Origin: Rhodoglobus sp.
Lineage (GTDB): Bacteria; Actinomycetota; Actinomycetes; Actinomycetales; Microbacteriaceae
Direction: 5' to 3'
DNA: 64,000 nucleotides
NCBI GenBank assembly: GCA_025463605.1
Contig: JAODAV010000031.1
Location: 62,001-126,000 of the forward strand
In this document: piece after piece, positions 7,624 to 15,203 of the stretch
Numbering within the stretch: the stretch's first letter is position 1
Layout: every line of letters begins with the position of its first letter
Notes under the pieces: generated by a model
Databases searched by the model: none
What the model was told of the DNA's origin: nothing
The model's input: only the letters and a program-made list of their open reading frames with translations
Translations under genes and position numbers: made by a program

Positions 7624-8295
7624 TCAGGCGTTGAGCGTCGCGAACTTCTCGATGTCCGAAGAGTTGCCGCTCACGATGATGAGGTCGTGGTTGGAGACGA
7701 CGGTGTCGGGAGTCGCGTAGGTGAACTCCTTGCCGGGGGACTTCACGCCCACGACGGTGATGCCGTACTTCCTTCGCACCTGGGACTCCGAGAGCGGGAT
7801 GCCGCGGATGGGCTTCGGTGGGTACATCTTGACGATCGCGAAGTCGTCGTCGAACTCGATGAAGTCGAGCATGCGGCCGGAGACGAGGTGCGCGACGCGC
7901 TCGCCGGCCTCCGCCTCAGGGTAGATCACGTGGTTCGCGCCGATGCGCGCCAAGATCTTGCCGTGCGACTGGCTGTTCGCCTTCGCCCAGATCTGCGGAA
8001 TCTTCAGGTCGACGAGGTTGGCCGTGATGAGCACGCTCGCCTCGATGTAGGAGCCGACAGCGACGACGGCGATGGCAAAGTCCTGGGCACCGATCTGTCG
8101 GAGAGCGTCGATGCTGCGCGCATCCGCCTGCACCGCGTGGGTTACCCGCTCCGACCACTTCTGCACGAGTGTCGCGTCGGGGTCGATCGCGAGCACCTCC
8201 CGATCGAGGCGCTGAAGTTGCCCGGCCACCGCCGCACCGAAGCGGCCGAGGCCGATCACGAGCACGGGTGCGTCGTGCGGAATCTTGTCAACCAA
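7624..8295 (-). CDS. trkA: Trk potassium uptake regulatory protein (RCK protein, TrkA/KtrA-like)
   Basis: Cytoplasmic nucleotide-binding subunit gating the TrkH channel. 223 residues: one RCK_N Rossmann domain (VLVIGLGRFGAAVAGQLQRL, with acidic end of strand 2 at AIDPD) and one RCK_C domain (about 140-223, PIRGIPLSESQVRRKYGITV). Single-RCK length is like KtrA/CeoB rather than the tandem E. coli TrkA. Starts 8 bases before the trkH stop, indicating coupled translation. Confidence 0.94.
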   Translation of the reverse strand: MVDKIPHDAPVLVIGLGRFGAAVAGQLQRLDREVLAIDPDATLVQKWSERVTHAVQADARSIDALRQIGAQDFAIAVVAVGSYIEASVLITANLVDLKIPQIWAKANSQSHGKILARIGANHVIYPEAEAGERVAHLVSGRMLDFIEFDDDFAIVKMYPPKPIRGIPLSESQVRRKYGITVVGVKSPGKEFTYATPDTVVSNHDLIIVSGNSSDIEKFATLNA

Positions 8296-9712
8296 CGATG
8301 GGCCTCTCTTCCGGTCTCCTGAACAACTGCCGGCGCTGGCTCGCCGCGAGGGCCGCCGCCAGAGTCACCGTACCAATTCGACCGAAGAACATGGTCGCCG
8401 CGAGTATGTACTGGGCTGCATCCGACGAGTTCTGGGTGAACCCCGTCGTGAGTCCGCACGTCGCGAACGCGCTGATGACGTCGAACAGCACGTAGTCCAG
8501 CGGCTCATCGGTGATGAGCAGCAACAGGATGCACGCGCCCGCGACCGTCGTGGCACCCCACAGCACGACGCTCACGCCCAGTCGCAGAACGTCAGGCGGA
8601 ATGCGGCGCTCGTACGCTTCCATCTCGCTGTTGCCCCTGGCCTCCGCGAACGCCGCGAGAAACAGGATGGCGAGCGTCGTGACCTTGATACCGCCGGCCG
8701 TCGACGCGGAGCCGCCGCCGATGAACATGAGCATGTCGGTCACGAGCAGGCTCGAGCCATCCAGGTGCGACATGTCGATCGTCGCGAACCCGCCCGAGCG
8801 TGCCATCGACGAAATGAAGAAGCTCTGCAGGATGCGCTGGCCGGGATCCAGGTTGCCGAATGTGCGCGGATTGTTGAACTCGAGCACGAAGTACGCCGCG
8901 GCGCCGAGGAAGAAAAGCAGGGCGAAGGTCAGCAGCGTGATCTTCACGTGCAGCGACCAGCGCTTGGGCTTTCGCAGGTTGCGCGCGAGCACGTAGATCA
9001 CGGGGAACCCGATCGCCCCGGCGAACACTCCGATCATGAGGGCGCTGAGAAACCAGACGTCGCCCGCGTAAGGGCTGAGGCCCTCCGTGGTGGGGAGGAA
9101 GCCCGTGTTGGTGAAGGCCATGGCTGAGATGTAGATCGACTGCCACGCGGCATCCAGCACCGGCACGCCCTCGAGCACCATGCGCGGGAACAGCAGGATC
9201 GCGACGCCGGCCTCGATGACGAGCGCGCTGATCGCGACGGTCAGCAGCAGACTGCCGGTCTCGCCGAGGCGCACCGCCTGGCTTTCGGCGATGGGGCCCT
9301 TGCGGATGCGCAGCGGGTTGGCATCGCCAGCCGCCAACAGCTTCTGCCGCAGGCCGAGCCGGCGGCTGATCACGAGTCCGAGGATCGAGGCGAGCGTCAG
9401 CACGCCGACACCACCGATCTCCACGCCGAGGAAGACGAGCACGTGACCGAAAGGTGACCAATAGGTGGCCATGTCCACGGTTGACAGGCCGGTCACGCAA
9501 ATGACGGAGACGGCGGTGAAGAGCGCGTCGACGAGCGGCGCCTGCCTGCCCGACGTCGTCGAGATAGGGAGTGAGAAGAGAAGCGTGAACAACAGGATGA
9601 GCCCGAGGAAGATCACGATCGCGAAGCGCGCCGGCGTCGCGGCGACGAAGGCATCGATGCCGTCGCGGATGCGGGCGAAGAAGCTGTCGCGCGAGACGGG
9701 CCTGCCGCGCAT
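8288..9712 (-). CDS. trkH: Trk/Ktr potassium transporter membrane subunit
   Basis: Potassium translocating subunit, 474 residues, with four M1-P-M2 repeats. The selectivity-filter glycines are seen in ICVTGLSTVD, AFTNTGFLPT, MARSGGFATID and ATCGLTTGFT. The ATG is preceded on the minus strand by AGAGGAGG. First gene of the trkH-trkA pair; divergent from an ArsR-like gene. Confidence 0.95.
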   Translation of the reverse strand: MRGRPVSRDSFFARIRDGIDAFVAATPARFAIVIFLGLILLFTLLFSLPISTTSGRQAPLVDALFTAVSVICVTGLSTVDMATYWSPFGHVLVFLGVEIGGVGVLTLASILGLVISRRLGLRQKLLAAGDANPLRIRKGPIAESQAVRLGETGSLLLTVAISALVIEAGVAILLFPRMVLEGVPVLDAAWQSIYISAMAFTNTGFLPTTEGLSPYAGDVWFLSALMIGVFAGAIGFPVIYVLARNLRKPKRWSLHVKITLLTFALLFFLGAAAYFVLEFNNPRTFGNLDPGQRILQSFFISSMARSGGFATIDMSHLDGSSLLVTDMLMFIGGGSASTAGGIKVTTLAILFLAAFAEARGNSEMEAYERRIPPDVLRLGVSVVLWGATTVAGACILLLLITDEPLDYVLFDVISAFATCGLTTGFTQNSSDAAQYILAATMFFGRIGTVTLAAALAASQRRQLFRRPEERPIVG

Positions 9713-9807
9713 CGTTCCTCCTCTTGTACCGACCGACGAAGCATAGCTCCGTCGGAGACAAGCGTCGCAGAATCGTTGGCGCGATTCCCATAGCTCCAGC
9801 GCGCAGC

Positions 9808-9813
9808 TACCCT
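9808..9813 (+). promoter_or_regulatory. Leaderless -10 box for ArsR-like gene
   Basis: TACCCT ends 6 bases before the ATG at 9820; no ribosome binding site. Confidence 0.5.
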
Positions 9814-9819
9814 GATGCC

Positions 9820-10302
9820 ATGGCTGACATCTTCGACGTCGTCTCCGACCCGACGAGGCGCGAGATCATGCAGGTGCTTCTGGAGCGCTACGTCGCACCC
9901 GAGTCTGACAGCGGCGAGATCAGCGTCGGTGACATCGTGGATCACCTGAGCCTCAGCCAGCCGACCGTGTCGAAGCACCTCAAAGTGCTGCGCGACCATG
10001 GCCTCGTCTCGGTACGCGAAGACGGGCAGCATCGCTATTACAGTCTCGACTCCACGCCGCTCGAGGAGCTCGAGGACTGGCTGATTCCCTTCCTCAGCGC
10101 CGATTTCGAAGACGACATCGAGATCGACGACGGGCGCTCGGCAGTGTTCGCGGCGTGGGCGGGGGCCGACGTGGGGGAGAACATCGGGCGCCGGGTCGCG
10201 GAGGGAACGCATCAGGCGCGAACGGTCATCCAGGAGACTTCGGAGAAGGTCGCGCAACACCTACCGACCGTGGTTCGCAAGCGCATATTCCGCAAGCGCT
10301 GA
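9820..10302 (+). CDS. ArsR-like winged-helix regulator
   Basis: 160 residues. The N-terminal 85 residues form an ArsR-type HTH: DVVSDPTRREIMQVLLE, then SLSQPTVSKHLKVLRDHGLV and the wing REDGQHRYYSL. No metal-binding cysteines are present, so it is not an ArsR-type metal sensor. The C-terminal 75 residues are acidic then basic (ends RKRIFRKR) and unlike the classic family. Start at ATG 9820; an in-frame upstream ATG near 9724 would add a non-conserved extension overlapping the trkH promoter. Confidence 0.85.
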   Translation: MADIFDVVSDPTRREIMQVLLERYVAPESDSGEISVGDIVDHLSLSQPTVSKHLKVLRDHGLVSVREDGQHRYYSLDSTPLEELEDWLIPFLSADFEDDIEIDDGRSAVFAAWAGADVGENIGRRVAEGTHQARTVIQETSEKVAQHLPTVVRKRIFRKR

Positions 10303-10366
10303 TCGGGGCTCCCACCCCCGTGATAAGGGGTGGACAGCGCGTCACAACAGCCCCTAGTGTTACCGA

Positions 10367-10399
10367 TTAGCACTCCAGTCACATCCGTTCGAGTGCAAC
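10367..10399 (+). promoter_or_regulatory. CIRCE-like inverted repeat with long spacer
   Basis: TTAGCACTC (10367-10375) and GAGTGCAAC (10391-10399) resemble the two halves of the HrcA operator CIRCE but are 15 rather than 9 bases apart. A TAGTGT -10-like box lies at 10355-10360, so the repeat would begin at the transcript start of the BldC-like gene. Confidence 0.4.
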
Positions 10400-10419
10400 G
10401 TCGTCAAAGGGGCAGCCGA

Positions 10420-10614
10420 ATGTCGCGGGATCTCTCCGATGTGCGTTTCCTCACGGTCGCCGAGGTGGCCGAGATGATGCGCGTGTCGAACATGACCGTG
10501 TACCGGCTCGTTCACTCGGGGGAGTTGCCCGCCGTACGATTCGGCAGGTCGTTCCGCATTCCGGAGTCCGCCGTGGTTGCGGCCATTCAGACGCCCATCT
10601 CCGACGTCGGCTGA
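10420..10614 (+). CDS. BldC-like small helix-turn-helix protein
   Basis: 64-residue MerR/excisionase-type DNA-binding protein. The body RFLTVAEVAEMMRVSNMTVY followed by RLVHSGELPAVRFGRSFRIP is the standard BldC/excisionase fold covering almost the whole protein. Start ATG 10420 has AAAGGGG 7 bases upstream. It sits directly before bS22, as in many actinobacteria, so it is a chromosomal developmental-type regulator rather than a phage excisionase. Confidence 0.88.
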   Translation: MSRDLSDVRFLTVAEVAEMMRVSNMTVYRLVHSGELPAVRFGRSFRIPESAVVAAIQTPISDVG

Positions 10615-10661
10615 AGCGCTTAGCCCAATCAGCTAGACTCGGCGAGTACATTTTTCCGCGG

Positions 10662-10692
10662 TTCTGAATCGGACCGGGTCGGTCGTTCAGAA
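10662..10692 (+). promoter_or_regulatory. Leader hairpin of the bS22 gene
   Basis: TTCTGAA (10662-10668) pairs with TTCAGAA (10686-10692), and an inner GACC/GGTC pair extends it. It lies in the 5' leader that would begin after the TAGACT box at 10634-10639 and ends 15 bases before the bS22 start. Confidence 0.5.
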
Positions 10693-10707
10693 ATCAGTGA
10701 GGTACCC

Positions 10708-10806
10708 ATGGGTTCAGTCATCAAGAAGCGCCGCAAGCGGATGGCCAAGAAGAAGCACCGCAAGCTGCTGCGCAAGACGCGTCACCAGCGTCGCAACAAG
10801 AAGTAG
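10708..10806 (+). CDS. Small ribosomal protein bS22 (AURKAIP1/COX24 domain)
   Basis: A 32-residue protein, [20 protein letters not shown] then [12 protein letters not shown], nearly all Lys/Arg. It matches the actinobacterial 30S protein bS22 seen in mycobacterial ribosomes and the mitochondrial COX24/AURKAIP1 domain. GTGAGG at 10697-10702 serves as ribosome binding site. Easily missed because of its size. Confidence 0.9.
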   Translation: MGSVIKKRRKRMAKKKHRKLLRKTRHQRRNKK

Positions 10807-10878
10807 CGCGCTGGAGCTATAAGAAACGCGCCAGCGTTTCCGCGACGCCAGCGCCGAGGGAGCCTGCGACCGAGGTTT

Positions 10879-11643
10879 CTACCTCGCGGCTCTCTTCACC
10901 GCGCGAGCCTCCTGTCGCACCTTCTTGCGGGCATCCCGGATGCTCGATCGCTTGAGCGGCAGCACCGTCCAGCCCTTCGACTGCGCGTGCGCCAGCAGCT
11001 TCGCGTCGGGGTTCACGACGACGCGGTTTCCCACCATGCTCAGCAACGGGATGTCGTTGCTCGAATCTGAGTAGGCCCAGCAGTCGGCGAGATTCGCGTT
11101 GCGATCGCGCGTGAACACCTCCGCGAGTGCGGCCTTCTCCTCGCCGTGGATGACGTGCCCGTCCAGCGCTCCGGTGAACACGCCGTCGAGCGCCTGCACG
11201 CGCGTGCCGAGCGCTCCGGTGAGACCGAGCCGATCGGCGATCACCTGGGCGACCAGCTGCGGAGTCGCCGTGATGAGCCACACCTCGTGGCCCTTGAGCA
11301 GGTGCTCGCGCGTCAGCTCCACGGTCTCGGGCCACAGCTTGGGGGCGAAGTCGCGATCGTAGATCTCCTCGGCGAGAGCGATGAGCCCCTCCTCGGTGTG
11401 GCCGCCGACCAGTCCGAGCGCGCGATTCTTCGCCGTCGACAGGTGGTTGCGGTTCTCGCCGACCGCGAGAAAGCGGAACTGGTGCCACGCGAAGATCGCG
11501 ATGTCGCGCCATGAGATCAGTCCACGGCGGAACGCCTCACGGCCGACGTAGTAGATGCTCGCCCCACGCATGAGCGTGTTGTCGACATCGAAGAACGCGA
11601 CGATCGGACGATCGCTGGGGAGTGGTGGCACTGCGTCGGGCAT
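10879..11643 (-). CDS. HAD-IB family phosphatase (SerB-like)
   Basis: 254 residues. Motif I is FFDVDNTLMRGAS (nucleophile Asp and acid/base Asp, with Asn between), motif II lies in WLITATPQLVA, motif III Lys near HGEEKAALAEVF and motif IV is YSDSSNDIPLLS. The helical cap is between motifs I and II. This subgroup dephosphorylates phosphoserine-like or lysophospholipid substrates; the exact substrate is unknown. Start chosen at ATG 11643 because a TAGACT box ends 7 bases upstream; the longer frame runs into the neighbouring divergent gene. Confidence 0.9.
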   Translation of the reverse strand: MPDAVPPLPSDRPIVAFFDVDNTLMRGASIYYVGREAFRRGLISWRDIAIFAWHQFRFLAVGENRNHLSTAKNRALGLVGGHTEEGLIALAEEIYDRDFAPKLWPETVELTREHLLKGHEVWLITATPQLVAQVIADRLGLTGALGTRVQALDGVFTGALDGHVIHGEEKAALAEVFTRDRNANLADCWAYSDSSNDIPLLSMVGNRVVVNPDAKLLAHAQSKGWTVLPLKRSSIRDARKKVRQEARAVKRAAR

Positions 11644-11650
11644 CCCGATC

Positions 11651-11656
11651 AGTCTA
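11651..11656 (-). promoter_or_regulatory. Leaderless -10 box for HAD phosphatase
   Basis: TAGACT on the minus strand, 7 bases before the ATG at 11643. Confidence 0.55.
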
Positions 11657-11669
11657 CGGTCGAGTGTCC

Positions 11670-11675
11670 TAGGCT
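11670..11675 (+). promoter_or_regulatory. Leaderless -10 box for glutaredoxin-like gene
   Basis: TAGGCT, 7 bases before GTG 11683; favours that GTG over the in-frame TTG at 11677. Confidence 0.5.
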
Positions 11676-11682
11676 CTTGCTC

Positions 11683-11946
11683 GTGCCCGATGTGCGCCTG
11701 ACCCTTCTGTCCAAGCCGGGGTGTCACTTGTGCGACGACGCCCGGCAGGTGGTCACGGCGGTGGTCGAGGAGCTGGGGGCGGAGGCATCCGTCGCTGTGG
11801 AAGAGAAATCGATCCTCGATGACCCCGCCCTCAACGCCCGGTACTGGGACGAGATCCCAGTCGTGCTGATCAACGACGAGGTTCACAACATCTGGCGCAT
11901 CGACCCGCACCGACTGCGTGCCGCGCTACTGGAGGCAAACGCCTAG
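11683..11946 (+). CDS. Glutaredoxin-like protein (DUF836 type)
   Basis: 87-residue thioredoxin-fold protein with the redox motif KPGCHLCDDA near residue 13 (CxxC) and the conserved YWDEIPVVLIND cis-Pro segment. Likely a small cytoplasmic thiol reductase. Faces the HAD gene; its 3' end overlaps the convergent gene at 11943 by four bases. Confidence 0.88.
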   Translation: MPDVRLTLLSKPGCHLCDDARQVVTAVVEELGAEASVAVEEKSILDDPALNARYWDEIPVVLINDEVHNIWRIDPHRLRAALLEANA

Positions 11947-12248
11947 GCGGGCTCTTTCGCCTCCTGCACGGGGATGGGGCCCGTGAGGTTCTTGGCTATG
12001 GCGTCGCGCTCGGCCGCGAGGGACACGAGGGTCGACTGCTCGAGGCCCGGCTGGATCATGTCGTCGAAAGGATTGCCGAGACCGCTCTTCTTGTGCACGG
12101 CTTCGGCGTAGGCGGTTGCCGCTGCGGCGACCTTGGCGGTCGCGCGCTGGGCCTTCTTGAGCGAGACGGAACGGCCACCGACCGCGTCGGCGTGCTTGTT
12201 GAGCGCCTTCTTGAGGTCCTTGAGCGCTGCGTCGATTTTCTTGGACAT
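11943..12248 (-). CDS. Conserved hypothetical protein
   Basis: 101 residues; lysine/alanine-rich helical first two-thirds (MSKKIDAALKDLKKALNKHA, then AQRATAKVAAAATAYAEAVH), then NPFDDMIQPGLE and a short tail. No transmembrane segment or catalytic motif. I do not recognise a named family. Start at ATG 12248; an earlier ATG at 12272 is possible. It follows aspS by 61 bases on the same strand. Confidence 0.65.
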   Translation of the reverse strand: MSKKIDAALKDLKKALNKHADAVGGRSVSLKKAQRATAKVAAAATAYAEAVHKKSGLGNPFDDMIQPGLEQSTLVSLAAERDAIAKNLTGPIPVQEAKEPA

Positions 12249-12309
12249 GGGGTCATCATGCCGCATGAACATGAAATGCGGGCAGGGCGCTTGCTCGTGC
12301 GCCGGTCCC

Positions 12310-13626
12310 TCAGGGCGTGAGGCGAGTCGGTCCGCGGAAGAGGTAAGTCGCCTCGCGCAGGTTCGGCAGGTGCAGCATGAGCATGAGCACCCGGCTGAGA
12401 CCCATTCCGAAACCACCGTGCGGGGGCACGCCGTATCGGAAGAAATCGAGGTAGAAGTCGAGCTCCTCGGGGTCGAGGCCCTTACCTTTGGCCTGCTCGA
12501 CCAGCACGTCGATGCGATGCTCCCGCTGCGCGCCCGTCGAGATCTCGACGCCGTTGAAGATGAGGTCGTAGCTGTTCGTGAGGCTCGCGTCATGCTCGTG
12601 GCGCATGTGATAAAACGGCCGAATGCTCGACGCGTAGTCGGTGAGGAACACGAACTCGTGGCCGAAGGTCTCGGCCACATAGGCGGCGATCTGGCGCTCG
12701 CCCTCTGGGTCCATGTCGTCGTCGAGACGCGGCACCTCGTAGCCTCGCTCGGCCACGATGCGCTTCGCGTCGGCCAGCGGGATGCGCGGGAACGGCGTGG
12801 TCGGAACCGTCACCTCAACGCCGAACAGAGCCTCGATCTCGTCGCCGTGCTTGTCTTTGACCGCCTGGAAGCCGGCGACGAGGAGCTCCTCGTGCAACTT
12901 CATGACGTCTTCGTGGGAGTCGATCCAGCTGATCTCCGAGTCGACGGACGTGAACTCCGTCGCGTGCCGGGAGGTGAACGAGGGGTCGGCGCGGAAGGCC
13001 GGCCCGACTTCGAAGATCTTGCCGAAGCCCGCCGGCTGCGCCATCTGCTTGAAGAACTGCGGGCTCTGCGCGAGGTATGCCTTGCCCTCGAAATAGCCGA
13101 CCTCGAACAGCTCGGCCTTCGACTCGCTCGCGCTCGCCATCAGTTTGGGCGTGTGGAGCTCGATGAAGTCGTTCTCGACCCAGTACGTGCGCCAGGCGTG
13201 CTCGAGCGTGGTCTGGATGCGGAAGATGAGGTTGTTCTTGGGCTGGCGCAAATCGAGGAATCGCCAGTCCATGCGCTTGTCGACCCCGGAGTCCTCGGCG
13301 ATGGGTGTCTCGGGGTTGGCCGCCGCCGCCACGTCGAGGGCGTCGAGCTTGACCTCCACACCGCCGAGCTTCACGCGCTCGTCGTGCTTGAGCTCGCCGG
13401 TTGCCGTCAGGAATGTGCCCTGCGCGAGTCCGGAGATCGTGTCGGCGAGCGCATCCGGCACGCCCTCTTCTCCACGGGGGTGCACGAGCTGAACCGCGCC
13501 CGACTCGTCGCGCAGCACGACGAACTGCACCTTCTTCTGGTCACGCACCGTGTCGACCCAGCCGGACACGGACACGGGCCCGTCGGTCGCGGCGAGAAGG
13601 TTCTTGATGAGGGTGCGTTGAGTCAC
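12310..13626 (-). CDS. aspS: Aspartate--tRNA(Asp/Asn) ligase, archaeal/non-discriminating type
   Basis: Class II aminoacyl-tRNA synthetase of 438 residues: N-terminal OB fold for the anticodon (GPVSVSGWVDTVRDQKKVQF), then catalytic domain with motif 2 around EVGPAFRADPSFTSRHATEF and motif 3 GGFGMGLSRVLMLML. The short length and lack of the GAD insertion place it with archaeal-type AspRS, which usually charge both tRNA-Asp and tRNA-Asn and rely on GatCAB. GTG start 13626 is 6 bases after a TAAACT box. Confidence 0.95.
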   Translation of the reverse strand: MTQRTLIKNLLAATDGPVSVSGWVDTVRDQKKVQFVVLRDESGAVQLVHPRGEEGVPDALADTISGLAQGTFLTATGELKHDERVKLGGVEVKLDALDVAAAANPETPIAEDSGVDKRMDWRFLDLRQPKNNLIFRIQTTLEHAWRTYWVENDFIELHTPKLMASASESKAELFEVGYFEGKAYLAQSPQFFKQMAQPAGFGKIFEVGPAFRADPSFTSRHATEFTSVDSEISWIDSHEDVMKLHEELLVAGFQAVKDKHGDEIEALFGVEVTVPTTPFPRIPLADAKRIVAERGYEVPRLDDDMDPEGERQIAAYVAETFGHEFVFLTDYASSIRPFYHMRHEHDASLTNSYDLIFNGVEISTGAQREHRIDVLVEQAKGKGLDPEELDFYLDFFRYGVPPHGGFGMGLSRVLMLMLHLPNLREATYLFRGPTRLTP

Positions 13627-13632
13627 CCCGCG

Positions 13633-13638
13633 AGTTTA
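13633..13638 (-). promoter_or_regulatory. Leaderless -10 box for aspS
   Basis: TAAACT on the minus strand, 6 bases before the GTG start. Confidence 0.5.
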
Positions 13639-13690
13639 GTTCGTCGGCAAGTCAGGACTCGTGCATGCGACGGTTATACCTCGCCCCCGG

Positions 13691-13941
13691 CGTGCACAAC
13701 TCCTGCACCTCCTCGGTGCATGATTCCCGCATACGGGACTCCGCCCGCGCGTGACTCGCCCCTCCCCCTGGTCACCCGCGCATAACTCCTGCAGCCATTC
13801 GGTGATTGGTGCGGCGGAACGGGGATTCAGGCCAGCCGCCGTTGAGATTGCAGGAGTTATGCGCAAGCGCCGGCCTGCCGGGGGCCGACGGGCCCTGCGC
13901 GCCGGTCCACTCGCTGGAGGAGAACTGCAGGAGTTATGCGC
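13691..13941. repeat. Cluster of 17-bp repeats in both orientations
   Basis: CTGCAGGAGTTATGCGC occurs complete at 13925-13941, as TGCAGGAGTTATGCGC minus its first base at 13848-13864 (with T for C), inverted at 13778-13794, and in a degenerate inverted form at about 13691-13708. Spacing is about 70-90 bases. The 13627-13989 gap holds nothing else but promoters. The embedded ATG creates a false upstream start for the next gene. Confidence 0.8.
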
Positions 13942-13976
13942 AAGGTAGGCAGGCGAAGTCGCCCGTCACGCAAACG

Positions 13977-13982
13977 TAGACT
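13977..13982 (+). promoter_or_regulatory. Leaderless -10 box for histidine phosphatase
   Basis: TAGACT, 7 bases before GTG 13990. Confidence 0.55.
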
Positions 13983-13989
13983 TGAGGGC

Positions 13990-14625
13990 GTGCCCGCCGA
14001 CCTCATCCGCCTCGTCCGTCACGGTGAAGTGCACAACCCGGATGGCATCCTCTACGGGCGCATCCCCGGCTACCACTTGAGCGAACTCGGGCGTCGAATG
14101 GCGGATGCCGCCGCCGCGAGCCTCGTCGGGCATCCGGTCTCGGCGCTCTACGCGAGCCCCCTGCAGCGCGCGCAGGAGTCCGCGAAGCCGTGGTCACAGC
14201 GCTTCGGACTGCCGATCGTCACCGAGGATCGGATCATCGAGCCGACCAATTGGTTCGAGGGCCGCAAGTTCGAGTTCCCGGGCGCGCTGCGCCACCCCCG
14301 CGCATGGCCGAAGCTCATCAACCCGTTGAAGCCGAGCTGGGGCGAGCCGTACCGTACGGTCGAGCGCCGCATGCTCGAGGCGATCACGCACGCCTGGGCA
14401 GCGGCAGAGGGCGGCGAGGTGGTGATGGTGAGTCATCAGATGCCCATCGTCATGGTCGCGCGGTCGGTCAAGAACATGCGCCTCGTGCATGACCCCCGCA
14501 AGCGCCGCTGCACCCTCTCCAGCATCACGACACTGGCTCGCGAAGGCGATCATTTCATCGAGGTCGACTATCAGGAACCTGCGAAAGAGTTGCTCGCGAC
14601 AGCAATCGACTCGGGAGCAGTGTGA
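13990..14625 (+). CDS. Histidine phosphatase (phosphoglycerate mutase-like) family protein
   Basis: 211 residues. The phospho-His motif is IRLVRHGEVHNP at the N-terminus, the second catalytic His is in MVSHQMPIVM (about residue 145) and SPLQRAQESA supplies phosphate-binding Arg. Substrate unknown. GTG 13990 is chosen because of the -10 box; an in-frame ATG at 13936 lies in a repeat. Overlaps the ResA-like gene by four bases, so it heads the cytochrome c maturation operon. Confidence 0.9.
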   Translation: MPADLIRLVRHGEVHNPDGILYGRIPGYHLSELGRRMADAAAASLVGHPVSALYASPLQRAQESAKPWSQRFGLPIVTEDRIIEPTNWFEGRKFEFPGALRHPRAWPKLINPLKPSWGEPYRTVERRMLEAITHAWAAAEGGEVVMVSHQMPIVMVARSVKNMRLVHDPRKRRCTLSSITTLAREGDHFIEVDYQEPAKELLATAIDSGAV

Positions 14626-15203
14626 ACCTCCGACCACTCGCCGCAGCCGTGCTTGTGCTCGCCCTCGCGGGCTGCACGAGCAACGAGCCGCTCGCAGACC
14701 AGTACTCCGACGGAACCGGTGAGGGCTACATCTCGGGCGACGGTGCTTTCACCGAGATCGCCCAATCGAAGCGGGATGCCCCGATCGAGTTCTCAGGCGA
14801 GACGGTGTCGGGCGACGAGCTGTCGAGCGCTGAGCTCGCGGGTGGTGTGTACGTCGTCAACTTCTGGTACGCGAGCTGCCCGCCGTGCCGCACCGAGGCG
14901 CCCGACCTCAAGGCGCTGAGCGAGGAGTACACCGACGTGCGGTTTCTCGGCGTCAACACAACCGACACCGCGGAATTCGCATCGACGTTCGAGAAGACGT
15001 TCGGCATCGAGTACCCGTCGATCCTCGACGCGCAGACCGCTGCCGTGCAGCTCGCCTTCTCGGGGGCGGTAGCTCCCAACGCCGTGCCGACGACGCTAGT
15101 CGTCGACCGCGAGGGGCGCGTTGCCGCTCGAATCAGCGGTCTCATCCGCGACAAGTCGATCCTCGCGGCGATGATCGACACCGTGCTCGCCGAGGCCGAC
15201 TAG
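14622..15203 (+). CDS. resA: Thiol-disulfide oxidoreductase, ResA/CcsX-like lipoprotein
   Basis: Reduces apocytochrome c haem-binding cysteines outside the membrane. 193 residues: signal peptide with lipobox LALAGC (Cys18), then a TlpA/ResA thioredoxin fold with active site WYASCPPCRTEAPDLK and the cis-Pro loop NAVPTTLVVD. GTG start overlaps the previous stop (GTGA). Confidence 0.93.
   Translation: MNLRPLAAAVLVLALAGCTSNEPLADQYSDGTGEGYISGDGAFTEIAQSKRDAPIEFSGETVSGDELSSAELAGGVYVVNFWYASCPPCRTEAPDLKALSEEYTDVRFLGVNTTDTAEFASTFEKTFGIEYPSILDAQTAAVQLAFSGAVAPNAVPTTLVVDREGRVAARISGLIRDKSILAAMIDTVLAEAD

Noticed and set aside
10420..10614. Phage excisionase
   Set aside because: Fold matches, but the fixed position before bS22 and absence of phage genes here favour a chromosomal BldC-like regulator.
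12133..13785. 550-codon plus-strand open frame
   Set aside because: Lies antisense to aspS and the gene before it; low-complexity Arg/Glu/Val composition typical of high-GC shadow frames, no domain pattern.
13936..13989. ATG 13936 as start of the histidine phosphatase
   Set aside because: The ATG is inside the 17-bp intergenic repeat, the extra residues are Arg-rich and a -10 box directly precedes GTG 13990.
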